Assembly: GCA_017403145.1 (NCBI GenBank)
Contig: JAFQOO010000007.1
Span: forward strand, 1-64,000
From: Clostridia bacterium
GTDB taxonomy: Bacteria > Bacillota > Clostridia > Christensenellales > DTU072
Length of the DNA stretch: 64,000 nucleotides
Reading direction: 5' to 3'
The notes beneath the pieces are model-generated. The model was not told the origin of the DNA, did no database searches, and saw only the letters and a list, made by a program, of their open reading frames with translations. Below are positions 49,863 to 58,682 of the stretch, in pieces. The position numbers and the translations under genes were made by a program. Each line of letters begins with the position of its first letter. Within the stretch, counting starts at the first letter, position 1.

Positions 49863-50138
49863 ATGTCTAACGATAAAGAAGACGTATTAGATTTATATAA
49901 AGTAATGGCCTCCATAAGTATGGAAGAAGATATGGAGAATTTTCTAAACGACCTTTGCACCTGTAAAGAAATAGAATCTATGGCGCAAAGAGTCAAGGCC
50001 GCTAAAATGTTGCTAAAAGGGGAAACTTATGACGAAATCATAAAGAAAACTAACATTTCCTCTGCAACGCTTTCGCGCGTAAGCAAGTGTGTAAAGTATG
50101 GTAAAGGTTATAAAAATACGTTAAAGAAAAAAGATTAA
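49863..50138 (+). CDS. yerC: YerC/YecD family TrpR-like regulator
   Basis: 91 residues. The layout is that of the TrpR-related YerC/YecD family: a helical N-terminus with FLNDLCTCKEIESMAQRVKAAKMLLKGETYDEI, then the HTH KTNISSATLSRVSKCVKYG. The S/T-x-ATLSRV helix is the DNA-reading helix. SD TAGGAGG. It ends the amino-acid transport operon, whose promoter carries two ACTTTA-N6-TAAAGT dyads; that it represses this operon is inference from position. Confidence 0.85.
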   Translation: MSNDKEDVLDLYKVMASISMEEDMENFLNDLCTCKEIESMAQRVKAAKMLLKGETYDEIIKKTNISSATLSRVSKCVKYGKGYKNTLKKKD

Positions 50139-50392
50139 AAATTTTTTAAGGAATACTTTTGATTATTGCGTATTCCTATAAGATGGGGTTTTTCATTCTA
50201 AGGAAGACTTTAAGCGCAGTTTATAGTTTTTCAATCTAATATTATAAATATATTTATTTTGCCATAGCGGAGTATTCCGTTAGGGCTTTTTGTCGTCGTT
50301 ATTACGTTTAAGGAGGAAAAAGCCAAAAAAGACGTATGATTTTTTAAAAGTTTTTGAGTGCAGTTTTTTAGAATTTTTAGAGGAGAATGCAA
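50139..50392 (+). promoter_or_regulatory. Structured leader of the Vps4-like ATPase gene
   Basis: AGGAATAC and GTATTCCT (50150-50178) form a stem after the TrpR-like gene. GGCTTTTT (about 50284) and AAAAAGCC (about 50316) form an 8-bp stem enclosing a perfect SD (AAGGAGG), which is about 75 bases from the real start and only reaches a three-codon ORF (ATG ATT TTT TAA). The working SD is AGGAG at 50381-50385. No gene is seen here. Confidence 0.5.
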
Positions 50393-51526
50393 ATGAGTTA
50401 TTTGAATGAATTGAAAATTGAGTACAATCGTTATTTTACCAAAGCCCTCCTAGCTATAGCTAAGGAAGATTGGAACGTTGCTGTAAACAATTTGGATATG
50501 GCAACTCGTAGACTAAGTGAAATATCCGCACATAGAACGGGTATCGCCAAGGATACCACTCAAGATTGGATGTTTGACTTGGTTGAAGAAATCAAAAAGA
50601 TAGAAAATCACGTAAAACTAGAAAAATCAAAGAAAAAAGCACTCGCTATGCTAGAAGAAAAGAAAGAAAAGCAAGCCCAAGAGGGTAAGTTTACACCCAC
50701 CGACGTGCCGGAAACTACCTTTGACGATATAGCGGGGTTAGAAGACGTAAAGCAAGCGGTTATGTATAAGGTAATCTATCCCCAAAAGTATCCCGACGTA
50801 TACAAGTTGTTCAAGAAGAGAACGGGCGGAGGAATATTGTTGTACGGATTGCCCGGAACGGGAAAAACCCTTATAGCGGAAGCTATTGCCCACGAGACGG
50901 GAGCAAGCTTTTTCTCGGTAAAATGCTCCGACTTGGGTAGCAAATGGTTTGGTGAAACCGAGCAAAACATAAGGGACGTTTTCGAGTCGGCAAGAGCTTG
51001 TGAAAACGCAGTAATATTCTTTGATGAAATAGAAGCTTACGCCACCAATCGAAGGGATAATAGCGCTATGGAGCGCTCCGTTCCCGAATTTTTGGCGCAA
51101 ATGCAAGGCGTAGGTTCCAGTGAGGAAAAGAACAAAATACTAATTATAGGCGCCACCAATAAGCCTTGGAAGCTGGATGGTGCATTCCTTCGTCCGGGAA
51201 GATTTGACGAAAAGATATACGTGCCCTTGCCTGACGCTCAATCTCGCAAAAAGATATTAGGACACCGTATGAACGGAGTGCCTATAGACGAGAATTTGAA
51301 CGTTGACGTTATCGTGCAAGAAACCGAGGGTTACAATGGTGCCGATATGGACTATTTGTGCGAAAAGGCAAAAGAAAACGCCATAAGAAGGTCCATATGG
51401 GATGCTAGTGCGACCAGAGTAATCACAAATGAAGACTTTGAGCAGGCTTATAACGTTATAAAGAGCTCGGTGCTACAAAGCGACCGAGAAGAAATGGAAA
51501 AGTGGGTAAAAGAAAACAGAAGCTAG
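50393..51526 (+). CDS. Vps4/katanin-like AAA ATPase with an N-terminal helical (MIT-like) domain
   Basis: 377 residues. The first 100 form a helical bundle (NRYFTKALLAIAKEDWNVAV) with a charged coiled linker, placed as the MIT domain is in Vps4. The AAA module has DIAGLEDVKQAV, Walker A YGLPGTGKT at 151-159 (Lys158), the aromatic pore loop SKWFGE, Walker B FFDEIEA (Asp211-Glu212), sensor GATNKPWKLD and the arginine-rich LRPGRFDEKI. SKW-x-GE and the overall order are those of the meiotic (Vps4, katanin, spastin) clade. No ESCRT-III gene is seen next to it. SD AGGAG favours ATG 50393 over 50387. Confidence 0.82.
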   Translation: MSYLNELKIEYNRYFTKALLAIAKEDWNVAVNNLDMATRRLSEISAHRTGIAKDTTQDWMFDLVEEIKKIENHVKLEKSKKKALAMLEEKKEKQAQEGKFTPTDVPETTFDDIAGLEDVKQAVMYKVIYPQKYPDVYKLFKKRTGGGILLYGLPGTGKTLIAEAIAHETGASFFSVKCSDLGSKWFGETEQNIRDVFESARACENAVIFFDEIEAYATNRRDNSAMERSVPEFLAQMQGVGSSEEKNKILIIGATNKPWKLDGAFLRPGRFDEKIYVPLPDAQSRKKILGHRMNGVPIDENLNVDVIVQETEGYNGADMDYLCEKAKENAIRRSIWDASATRVITNEDFEQAYNVIKSSVLQSDREEMEKWVKENRS

Positions 51527-51543
51527 CTTAATTAGGCTAAAAA

Positions 51544-51565
51544 GAGGGGCACCAACGTGCCCCTC
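51544..51565. terminator. Bidirectional terminator between convergent genes
   Basis: GAGGGGCAC-CAAC-GTGCCCCTC, perfect 9-bp stem. On the minus strand a TTTTT run follows, so it serves mainly the small membrane gene; for the plus gene only an A tract precedes it. Confidence 0.8.
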
Positions 51566-51576
51566 GATTATATTGA

Positions 51577-51795
51577 TTATAGCAATCTCCAAATGCTTCC
51601 CTTGGTAATCATCATGAAGAGGTCGATTACCCAAATGAGCCAGCCACCGAATAGGCGAATGATAACTGCTATCCATTTGCCTTCTTTAGCACGGGTGATA
51701 ACACCAAGAGCCCAAGCGGTAAAGGGGATGATTGCAAGAATTATGCTAATCAAACGAGAAAGACCAAAGTAATCTTTAGATGCTTTTTTTGCCAT
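51577..51795 (-). CDS. Small membrane protein, 72 residues
   Basis: Two hydrophobic segments (about 13-32 and 43-65) with a short basic N-terminus (MAKKASKDYFG) and a basic loop between. It resembles Pmp3/YqaE-like or other two-helix membrane peptides (VIIRLFGGWLIWVIDLF) but is not assigned with certainty. On its strand AGGAGATAC supplies an SD. It stands alone. Confidence 0.7.
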   Translation of the reverse strand: MAKKASKDYFGLSRLISIILAIIPFTAWALGVITRAKEGKWIAVIIRLFGGWLIWVIDLFMMITKGSIWRLL

Positions 51796-51914
51796 AATTG
51801 TATCTCCTATAGGTTTATGATATAAATATTATATCATATGGTATAACGTTTGTAAATATGCGAATTTTAGTAAAATAAAAGTAATACGATTGTTAGCTAT
51901 AAATTTTTATCGGG

Positions 51915-51944
51915 TTGACAATTACGCCTCCTATGGTTTATAAT
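51915..51944 (+). promoter_or_regulatory. Promoter of birA-bioY
   Basis: TTGACA (51915-51920), 18 bases, TATAAT (51939-51944); a short leader ends at ATG 51961 with AGGTGAT as SD. Confidence 0.8.
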
Positions 51945-51960
51945 TATGCTAGGTGATAAT

Positions 51961-52926
51961 ATGATAAAAGACGAAGTACTAGCATATTTGGAGAACAATC
52001 GTGGCAACTACGTATCGGGTGCACTAATCGCAACCGCGCTAGGCGTATCGCGCAACGCGGTTTGGAAGAATATAAAGACTCTCGAAAAAGAGGGATACCT
52101 TTTTGATAAACGTACGAATATTGGTTATAAGTTGTTGGAGTCAAACGACGTATTGTCGGCACAAGGAATAGCAAAATACCTTGTTAAGGGTTCCAATATA
52201 GAAATAGAGGTTTACCAAAGCTTGAATTCAACTAACGACTACGTTGTCGCTAAAGCTCAAAGCGGGGCTAAAGAAGGACTTCTTGTCGCAACCGAAAGCC
52301 AATCCAAAGGGAAGGGACGTTTGGGAAGGACTTTCTTTTCTCCGAGCGGTGGAGTATACTTTTCGATTTTGCTACGTCCTAGCAAAGGAGCTCCTGTTAT
52401 CGAGTTTTTGACAACTATTGCAGCGCTTTCCGTATACGAGTCCATAAGAGAGCTATTCGGGGTAAATGTTGGTATAAAGTGGGTTAACGACGTTTATATT
52501 GGTAATAAAAAATGCGCGGGCATTTTAACGGAAGCCTCTATTGATTTCGAAACCAATTCTCTTGCATACGCCGTTATTGGAATAGGTATCAATCTTGTTG
52601 CACCCAAAGATGGTTATCCTAGCGATATCAAAGATATTGCTTGCGCAATAGAAAAATCCATTCCCGATGCAAAAAACAAGTTGATAGCTTTTGTGGTCAA
52701 TAAAATTATGGAAAACTACCACGAGTTCAATAAGCAAGAGGTTGTTGAGCGTTATAAAAAAGGCTCTATAATGAGTGGTAGAAAGCTTGTTGTAAAAAGG
52801 GAAAGTGGCGATAGAGAAGCCCTATGCGTGGGTATCGACGACGAGTGTAGACTGCTAGTTCGTTACGATAGTGGCGAAGAAGAAACCTTATATTATGGTG
52901 AGGTCAGCTTGTGTCTAAAAGGGTAG
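51961..52926 (+). CDS. birA: Biotin-protein ligase with HTH (bifunctional BirA)
   Basis: 321 residues. Residues 1-62 form the winged helix (VSGALIATALGVSRNAVWKNIKTLEKEGY). The ligase domain carries SLNSTNDYV, then ESQSKGKGRLGRTFFSPSGGVYFS with the GRGRxGR-like biotinyl-AMP loop (here GKGRLGR), IKWVNDVYIGNKK (KWPND-like) and KCAGILTEA, with a C-terminal SH3-like part. It attaches biotin to carboxylases and can repress biotin genes. ATG 51961 is preferred over 51946 for SD spacing. It overlaps bioY by 16 bases. Confidence 0.93.
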   Translation: MIKDEVLAYLENNRGNYVSGALIATALGVSRNAVWKNIKTLEKEGYLFDKRTNIGYKLLESNDVLSAQGIAKYLVKGSNIEIEVYQSLNSTNDYVVAKAQSGAKEGLLVATESQSKGKGRLGRTFFSPSGGVYFSILLRPSKGAPVIEFLTTIAALSVYESIRELFGVNVGIKWVNDVYIGNKKCAGILTEASIDFETNSLAYAVIGIGINLVAPKDGYPSDIKDIACAIEKSIPDAKNKLIAFVVNKIMENYHEFNKQEVVERYKKGSIMSGRKLVVKRESGDREALCVGIDDECRLLVRYDSGEEETLYYGEVSLCLKG

Positions 52927-53435
52927 CGGTTAAAAAGTTAGCTTATATAGCTCTTTTTACCGCGCTGATTATAGTGGGCGGATTTGTGCGCATTCCTATT
53001 GGTACAATTCCAATAACCTTGCAGACTCTATTCGTGTTGCTTGCTGGCTCTATTGGTGGCAAAAGGGTTGGCGTGTCGGCTGTAATTATCTATATAGTTA
53101 TAGGGTTAATAGGCGTACCGGTGTTTAGTGCGGGCGGAGGAATATTTTACGTACTAAAGCCTTCGTTTGGATATTTGATTGGGTTTATATTCGCTTCTCT
53201 TATAGCCGGTGTACCCAAAAGAGGGGTTGTTAAAAGATTGTTATTCAACCTACTTGCGGTAGCAGTAGTTCACGTGATAGGAGTAATATATTTTTACCTT
53301 ATATATCTAGAAAATCTAACGAGCGTTTGGCAAGTGATTTTAACGGGTAGCCTTGTGTTCTTGCCCTTTGATATCATTAGCGCAATGGTCGCATCGTTTG
53401 TTGCAAATAAAGTATATCCTATTGTAAATAAATAA
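52911..53435 (+). CDS. bioY: Biotin transporter BioY
   Basis: 174 residues with six hydrophobic segments. VRIPIGTIPITLQTLFVLLAG is the BioY signature, and GGGIFYVLKPSFGYLIGF the second conserved loop. BioY is the ECF-type S component for biotin. GTG start with GAGG 8 bases upstream, inside the end of birA, so uptake and use of biotin are coupled. Confidence 0.93.
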   Translation: MSKRVAVKKLAYIALFTALIIVGGFVRIPIGTIPITLQTLFVLLAGSIGGKRVGVSAVIIYIVIGLIGVPVFSAGGGIFYVLKPSFGYLIGFIFASLIAGVPKRGVVKRLLFNLLAVAVVHVIGVIYFYLIYLENLTSVWQVILTGSLVFLPFDIISAMVASFVANKVYPIVNK

Positions 53436-53444
53436 GGAGAGAAT

Positions 53445-54536
53445 ATGGAAATAAGAGTTCCTACAAAAGAAGAAAACAAGAAAGTTATCAAGTTTCTAAA
53501 TAAGGTTTTTCATAAACCATTCCCAAATTTGATACCAAGTCTCTATGGTAAAGAGAAAAATATGATGGACTATCACTTTGTGGTGGAGGAAAATGGTGAG
53601 CTTGTGGGTGCGGTATGTGCCTACCCGGAGACCATAAGGGTGGGCGAGATTGCATTGCGTGGTATTGCAATCGGTATGGTAGCTACAAAAAAATCGGCTC
53701 GTGGAAAGGGGGTTATGACCTATATGCTTAACCATACGGAAAGCCTCTACTCCAATGACTACGACGTCGCCTTCCTTACGGGCAGAAGACACCGTTACGA
53801 GCATTTTGGTTATTATCCCGCAGGGAACAACTATATTTACAATATTAGTGATATGAGTATCAAAAAATGGCAAAGTGGTTGCCCATACTCGATTATTAAA
53901 GCAAAAAGCAAAGAAGACTTTTTAAAGGTTGACGAACTCAATAATAGCGCAAACGTTATAGTAGAAAGACCTTTTGCAAAAGAAAGTGAAACGTTAAGGA
54001 ATTGGTTTTCGAGCTTATATTTAATCCTAAAAGAGGGTGAAGTCGTTGGCTTTGCAAGTGGCAAACTTTTCAAAGGACAAACCCTTGAAAGAATATATAT
54101 AAAGAACGGAAGCGTAGATGATTATATATACGGAGTGCAGGCCTACAAGAAATACAAAAAAGCGACAAACCTTAAAGTAGAAGCGGTTCCTAACGAGGAT
54201 AATCTTATAAAGGCGTTACACGCTTGTGCGGAAGATTATTGCATAGAGAGCCACGCAAAGTACAAGGTCTTTAGTTACAAAAGACTTATAGAAAAATTGT
54301 TGGCGATAGGCATTGCGCAAGGAAGGTTGATGAAGTTTAACAAGGTCGTCGAAATCTTGGGTAGGGAAAAGCTAAGTATTGAGGTGAGCGACGGTAACGT
54401 GAAGGTAACGGAGAGTACTCTTGAAGCGGACTTGGTTCTTAGCGAAGAAGAAGCCATTGCATCGCTACTTGGAGCGGAAGAAAGTATTGTTAAAGGTATA
54501 GGTAAGTTCTCGCTTAGGCACAGCGACTTTATCTAA
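53445..54536 (+). CDS. Eis-like GNAT acetyltransferase
   Basis: 363 residues. An N-terminal GNAT domain has GIAIGMVATKKSARGKGVMTYML (acetyl-CoA-binding loop) and FLTGRRHRYEHFGYYPAG. The later part contains a second GNAT-like half and ends in a sterol-carrier-like segment (LEADLVLSEEEAIASLLGAEES), the three-part plan of Eis-type acetyltransferases. The acceptor is unknown. SD AAGGAGAG; it follows bioY after 9 bases but need not share its function. Confidence 0.82.
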   Translation: MEIRVPTKEENKKVIKFLNKVFHKPFPNLIPSLYGKEKNMMDYHFVVEENGELVGAVCAYPETIRVGEIALRGIAIGMVATKKSARGKGVMTYMLNHTESLYSNDYDVAFLTGRRHRYEHFGYYPAGNNYIYNISDMSIKKWQSGCPYSIIKAKSKEDFLKVDELNNSANVIVERPFAKESETLRNWFSSLYLILKEGEVVGFASGKLFKGQTLERIYIKNGSVDDYIYGVQAYKKYKKATNLKVEAVPNEDNLIKALHACAEDYCIESHAKYKVFSYKRLIEKLLAIGIAQGRLMKFNKVVEILGREKLSIEVSDGNVKVTESTLEADLVLSEEEAIASLLGAEESIVKGIGKFSLRHSDFI

Positions 54537-54566
54537 CGAATTATAATTATAAAGAGGTGGAATAGA

Positions 54567-55586
54567 ATGCCTTTGTATATAGTAAGACAAGATATAACCA
54601 AAATGAAATGTGATGCTATCGTTAACGCGGCAAATAGCACCTTGCTAGGTGGCGGTGGCGTAGATGGTTGCATACATAGAGTGGCAGGCGCAAAGCTACT
54701 AGAAGAGTGCAAGACGTTGGGTGGATGTAAAACCGGAGACGCGAAAATTACCAAAGGATATAACTTGCCTTGTAAGTACGTTATTCATACCGTTGGTCCA
54801 ATTTGGAGTGGCGGGATGAAGGGGGAGGAACTACTGCTGACTTCTTGTTACAATCGTTCACTTGAACTTGCGCTGGAAAGTGGTTGCGAGTCCGTAGCCT
54901 TCCCTTTGATATCTTCGGGAGCATACGGATATCCCAAGGATGAAGCTCTCCAAGTGGCGACTAGTGCGATAAAGAATTTTTTAGAAAAGAACGACCTTGA
55001 GGTATACTTGGTAGTCTACGATAAAAAGGCTTATCAAATAAGTGCGGAACTATACGCCGACGTTTCTGCCTACGTTGACGATAACTATGTAGACGAAAAG
55101 GGCGCTTATAACAATTACCGTAGATGTTCGAGCGTGAATAGGCTTGATGACTATCCTCGTAAAAGCACTTTTGATGGTCAACGCACTAGGTCTAAATCGG
55201 TAGCCATAGATACCGAAAATGACCTAATCTCGTTACTTTCTAGGTTGGATGATAATTTTGCGGTAACACTATTTAAACTGATAGACGCAAAGAAAATGGA
55301 CGAAGTAGAATGCTATAAAAAGGCAAACGTAAGCAAACAAACGTGGTATAAAATATTGAACGACGAGAGTTATCGTCCTAGCAAAAATACAATTTTAGCA
55401 TTTGCCATTGCTCTAAAGCTAAGCCTTGAGGAAACCGAGCGTTTGCTTGCAACCGTTGGTTTTACTCTTTCAAGCAGTAGCAAGTTCGACGTTATCATTG
55501 AGTATTTTATTTTGCGTGGCGAATACGATATACATAAGATAAACGAAACGCTCTTCAAATTCGACCAAGTGTGCTTGGGTGTTTAG
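54567..55586 (+). CDS. Macrodomain protein with C-terminal HTH-like domain
   Basis: 339 residues. Residues 1-170 are a complete macrodomain of the O-acetyl-ADP-ribose/ADP-ribosylglutamate hydrolase type: [24 protein letters not shown] with the Asn and Gly-rich loop, then GPIWSGG and [15 protein letters not shown] charged linker follows. Residues about 235-339 are a helical domain ([16 protein letters not shown], then [31 protein letters not shown]), which reads like a Cro/C1-type HTH. It may couple ADP-ribose metabolites to transcription. SD AGAGGTGG. Confidence 0.82.
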   Translation: MPLYIVRQDITKMKCDAIVNAANSTLLGGGGVDGCIHRVAGAKLLEECKTLGGCKTGDAKITKGYNLPCKYVIHTVGPIWSGGMKGEELLLTSCYNRSLELALESGCESVAFPLISSGAYGYPKDEALQVATSAIKNFLEKNDLEVYLVVYDKKAYQISAELYADVSAYVDDNYVDEKGAYNNYRRCSSVNRLDDYPRKSTFDGQRTRSKSVAIDTENDLISLLSRLDDNFAVTLFKLIDAKKMDEVECYKKANVSKQTWYKILNDESYRPSKNTILAFAIALKLSLEETERLLATVGFTLSSSSKFDVIIEYFILRGEYDIHKINETLFKFDQVCLGV

Positions 55587-55633
55587 GTAAATCATCGATT
55601 GACCAAAGTAAATAAATATCGCTTTATAATATG

Positions 55634-55662
55634 GTTGTAAGCAAAAGCTTGCAACTATTTTT
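55634..55662 (+). terminator. Hairpin with T run in the leader of the VWA gene
   Basis: GTTGTAAGC-AAAA-GCTTGCAAC (one G-U pair) then TATTTTTTTT. It lies between a TATAAT (about 55625) and the SD AAGGAG of the next gene, so it can end the macrodomain transcript or attenuate the VWA gene. Confidence 0.75.
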
Positions 55663-55679
55663 TTTAAGGAGAATTTATT

Positions 55680-56363
55680 ATGGAACAAGAAGTAATTACG
55701 TGTGGCGGAATAAAACAAATTAGTGAAATTACCGAATTAGTATTTATACTAGATAGAAGCGGTTCGATGCACGGTATGGAAGCGGACACTATCGGTGGGT
55801 TTAATGCTATGATACAAAAGCAAAAGGAGTTGGAGGGAAAGGTATACGTTTCAACGGTTCTGTTCTCGGACCAATCAACGGTGTTGCACGATAGAGTGGA
55901 CCTCAAGGAGGTTAAAGAGCTTGCGGAAAAAGATTACTACGTAGGAGGTTGTACCGCTTTACTAGATGCAATCGGTTCGGCAATAAAGCATATATCAAAC
56001 GTGCATAAATATATTCGTCCCGAAGACGTTCCCACTCACACGATGTTCGTTATAACAACCGATGGTATGGAAAATGCTAGCGTTAGATACAATAGTAAAA
56101 TGGTCAAAGAAATGATAACTCAAAAGGAAAAACAGGGTTGGGAATTCCTATTCCTTGCATCAAATATTGATGCGGTAGAAACTGCTAGAACAATGGGTAT
56201 AAACAAAGATAGAGCGGTAAACTATTGCGTTAAAGAGGACACCGTTAATATGTTTAGCCAAGTAAACGATACTTTGGTTTCGTTTAGAAAATGTGGTAGC
56301 GTTGGGGAAGGCTGGGCTGTGAGTATGGAAAATAGCTTGAAAGACAAGCGTAAGAAAAAATAA
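55680..56363 (+). CDS. VWA-domain protein, stand-alone
   Basis: 227 residues. LVFILDRSGSMHGMEADTIGGFNAMI is a VWA start with intact MIDAS residues (D-x-S-G-S), followed by CTALLDAIGSA (the second Thr-like ligand) and ITTDGMENAS (third). No signal peptide; cytoplasmic. Similar small VWA proteins occur beside tellurite or phage-defence genes, but no such neighbours are present. SD TTAAGGAGAA. Confidence 0.85.
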   Translation: MEQEVITCGGIKQISEITELVFILDRSGSMHGMEADTIGGFNAMIQKQKELEGKVYVSTVLFSDQSTVLHDRVDLKEVKELAEKDYYVGGCTALLDAIGSAIKHISNVHKYIRPEDVPTHTMFVITTDGMENASVRYNSKMVKEMITQKEKQGWEFLFLASNIDAVETARTMGINKDRAVNYCVKEDTVNMFSQVNDTLVSFRKCGSVGEGWAVSMENSLKDKRKKK

Positions 56364-56384
56364 CTTTTTGGAGGGGTAAAAATA

Positions 56385-56417
56385 AGGCATAGCGTTTTTT
56401 GCTATGCCTCTTTTTTT
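56385..56417. terminator. Bidirectional terminator
   Basis: AGGCATAGC-GTTTTTT-GCTATGCCT followed by a C and seven T; for the minus strand the A-rich left side is weaker. Confidence 0.87.
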
Positions 56418-57726
56418 ACTCTGCGTATTGTGCGTTATGCGATATGAAATCGTTAACGTTTTTATGGATTATCTTGAAGAATTCTCCAACTGCTTCTCTA
56501 TCCTTTTCGTTACCTCTAATAGCGATTGTCATAGTGAGTTCACCGTTAAGAGAGGTTAGAGCTAGTTGCATATATGGTTTGTATTTAACTGCGCCGGTCA
56601 TAAATCCGTCTACTAGTTGTAGTCCGCTGAGTCCAAGCTTGTTTGGGTCCAAAACACCAATGTTTGACATACCAATTAGTGGGTTTAGGTAACCTATTTT
56701 GATAGCAATCTCGCTTATAGCATATGGTAGAATAGTGTATGCGAGCTTAAGTAGTGGGAGTGAATATAGTCCCATATATTTGTCTTTTTTGGACTTGCGA
56801 ACAGATTGCAAAACCTTGACGAGAGTTTCGTTAACGTTTTTGCCAACGCCTTCTACACTGCATTGCATAAAGCCGGTATGGTTGGTTAGACCGCCGGCTT
56901 CTTCACCGCCTTCAATATGTCTGCGAAGGTCGACCATACAAGGAATGGTAACGGTGTCGGTTTCGGGGTATTTGCCAAATTCGTAAAGGCTATGCATATA
57001 TACCGCGAGCATCAAATCGTTAACGGTAACGCCATAATGCTTACCAATCTTTCTAAACTTTGCAAAGGTATCCGCGTCGATTTTAGAGCGATTAATCATA
57101 CTCTTGTCTTCGGGCGAATCAGGAGAAAGTGGGAAATAGTGCTCGTCTTTAACTTGCGAAATGTTTTTGTATAGGTTCTTTGCAACCTCTTTATCCTCGT
57201 CGTCAAGTTTAGTATAAACTTGGTCGTAAGAACGTGAGCCCGTCTTAATATCGATAACGGGAGTACCGCCTAAAACTGCGTTATAGTTAGAAGCAAGACG
57301 CTTGAGGAAGTATTTGAAATCGCCACCGTCGAAGCACATATGGTTAACAATCATACAAAGGGTAGATTTTCCGTTTGCGTTTAGTATTGCCATTTTAAAT
57401 TGAACGTGCGAAGTTACCGGTATGCACTCGGTGATAAAGCTTTCGATTTCCTCTTCGAGTGTTTCTGGCGTTACCTCTTTAACGGTCAAAATATCGTCGA
57501 TAGTATAGTCCTCCACAACCCAATAAGGGTCTATTGCACTATCGTGAAAGCTGGAGTGCAACACGGGAACTTTTTCCGTAGTAGCAACAAGGACGGTTTT
57601 CAAAGTAGGGATATCGATTAGTCCGTCATAGTACAACACTGCGTGAACCATTCTATCATAATAGTTGCGGAAAAGATATTGCATCTTGTCCCAAAGTTCG
57701 GCTTTGATTTTTTGTTTTCTTTTCAT
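56416..57726 (-). CDS. Condensation-domain-like acyltransferase (PapA5/alcohol acetyltransferase fold)
   Basis: 436 residues. VNHMCFDGGDFKYFLKRL at about 140 carries the H-x3-DG active-site motif of condensation/CoA-dependent acyltransferases. A later TVNDLMLAVYMHSL and VDLRRHIEGGEEAGGLTNHTG region resembles the DFGWG-side half. There is no signal peptide, carrier-protein or NRPS module nearby, so it is a stand-alone acyl transferase with unknown substrates. SD AGGATATAGAAA on its strand. Confidence 0.8.
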   Translation of the reverse strand: MKRKQKIKAELWDKMQYLFRNYYDRMVHAVLYYDGLIDIPTLKTVLVATTEKVPVLHSSFHDSAIDPYWVVEDYTIDDILTVKEVTPETLEEEIESFITECIPVTSHVQFKMAILNANGKSTLCMIVNHMCFDGGDFKYFLKRLASNYNAVLGGTPVIDIKTGSRSYDQVYTKLDDEDKEVAKNLYKNISQVKDEHYFPLSPDSPEDKSMINRSKIDADTFAKFRKIGKHYGVTVNDLMLAVYMHSLYEFGKYPETDTVTIPCMVDLRRHIEGGEEAGGLTNHTGFMQCSVEGVGKNVNETLVKVLQSVRKSKKDKYMGLYSLPLLKLAYTILPYAISEIAIKIGYLNPLIGMSNIGVLDPNKLGLSGLQLVDGFMTGAVKYKPYMQLALTSLNGELTMTIAIRGNEKDREAVGEFFKIIHKNVNDFISHNAQYAE

Positions 57727-57805
57727 TTTCTATATCCTAATAAAAGCTAAAAATATTGGTTTTAGGTATCCGTAATAAGTAAATAAGATTACTATTTGCC
57801 CAATT

Positions 57806-58651
57806 CTACCATTCGGTATAGTATTTTTCGTCCACGTCGGTAGCCTTAGGAGCCTTCTTTTTTGTTTTAGGAGCTTTCTTCTTATTGGAGCGGTGAACTA
57901 ACATTGTTATTAGTGCGCCGACAGCACTCATAGATGCAAGGGCGGGGAGTAGCCAGCCGGGATGCCAAGGCATAACGTGTGCAATACCAAGCATTACGTA
58001 TAGTAGTGCCGAAGTAACGATAAGAGCAAATAGGCTTTCTATAAACGCGAGCTTAGATTTGGTTATATAAGCAAAAATCGTGTCGCCAACAAGAATTGCT
58101 ATTACCATTGCTAGGAAGGTGAAGTAGTGGTAGGGAGCTTTTGTTAGCATAAGTATAATAAGGAATATAAAGCTAGCTAGAAGTATAATGGATATCGCTA
58201 GGTTTATGCGAGGGATGGTAAAAGATTTTCTTCTGGCAACTTTTATAGAAACGATAGTGAGGGCACCAACGATAGCGGTAAATAGTGCGCCTACTAGAAT
58301 TAGCCAGCTAGTGCTCCAAGGGATAACGTGTAATAGAGAAAGTGCAAGGTATAGACCAAGTATTACTACTATAGTTGCACAAATCATCATAGTAGAGGTT
58401 AGCTTAATGGCGTTCTTGGTAGAGCGAGTGGTTAGTTCTTCGTTGAACTTAACTAGAGTTGCTTGGAAGTCGCCTAGAGAGTCGATAGCTAATTGATAGA
58501 TAGCGTCCTCGTCGGTCATACCTTTGATTTTAGCATCTTGTGCGTATTCTTCAAGGTGGACTAAGGTTTCCTTGCGGTAGTCCATAGCGCCCTTCGTCGG
58601 GGGGATAGCGCGGAATTGTTCTTCAAGATATTTTTTAAAGCGTTCGGTCAT
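57806..58651 (-). CDS. DUF1700/permease-prefix membrane protein
   Basis: 281 residues. The N-terminal 70 are the permease prefix (RFKKYLEEQFRAIPPT, then YRKETLVHLEEYAQDAKIKGMTDEDAIYQLAIDSLGD) seen in DUF1700-type proteins. Six to seven hydrophobic segments follow, in two similar halves (a VIPWSTSWLILVGALFTAIVGAL-like repeat near MPWHPGWLLPALASMSAVG). The tail is Lys-rich. PadR regulators are the usual neighbours; none lies here. Function unknown. SD GGAGGT on its strand. Confidence 0.75.
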   Translation of the reverse strand: MTERFKKYLEEQFRAIPPTKGAMDYRKETLVHLEEYAQDAKIKGMTDEDAIYQLAIDSLGDFQATLVKFNEELTTRSTKNAIKLTSTMMICATIVVILGLYLALSLLHVIPWSTSWLILVGALFTAIVGALTIVSIKVARRKSFTIPRINLAISIILLASFIFLIILMLTKAPYHYFTFLAMVIAILVGDTIFAYITKSKLAFIESLFALIVTSALLYVMLGIAHVMPWHPGWLLPALASMSAVGALITMLVHRSNKKKAPKTKKKAPKATDVDEKYYTEW

Positions 58652-58682
58652 AGTTAAACCTCCATCAAGATTTATATGTGTC

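Noticed and set aside
55680..56363. Second MoxR-VWA style system
   Set aside because: No AAA ATPase of the MoxR type lies next to this VWA gene; it appears to stand alone.
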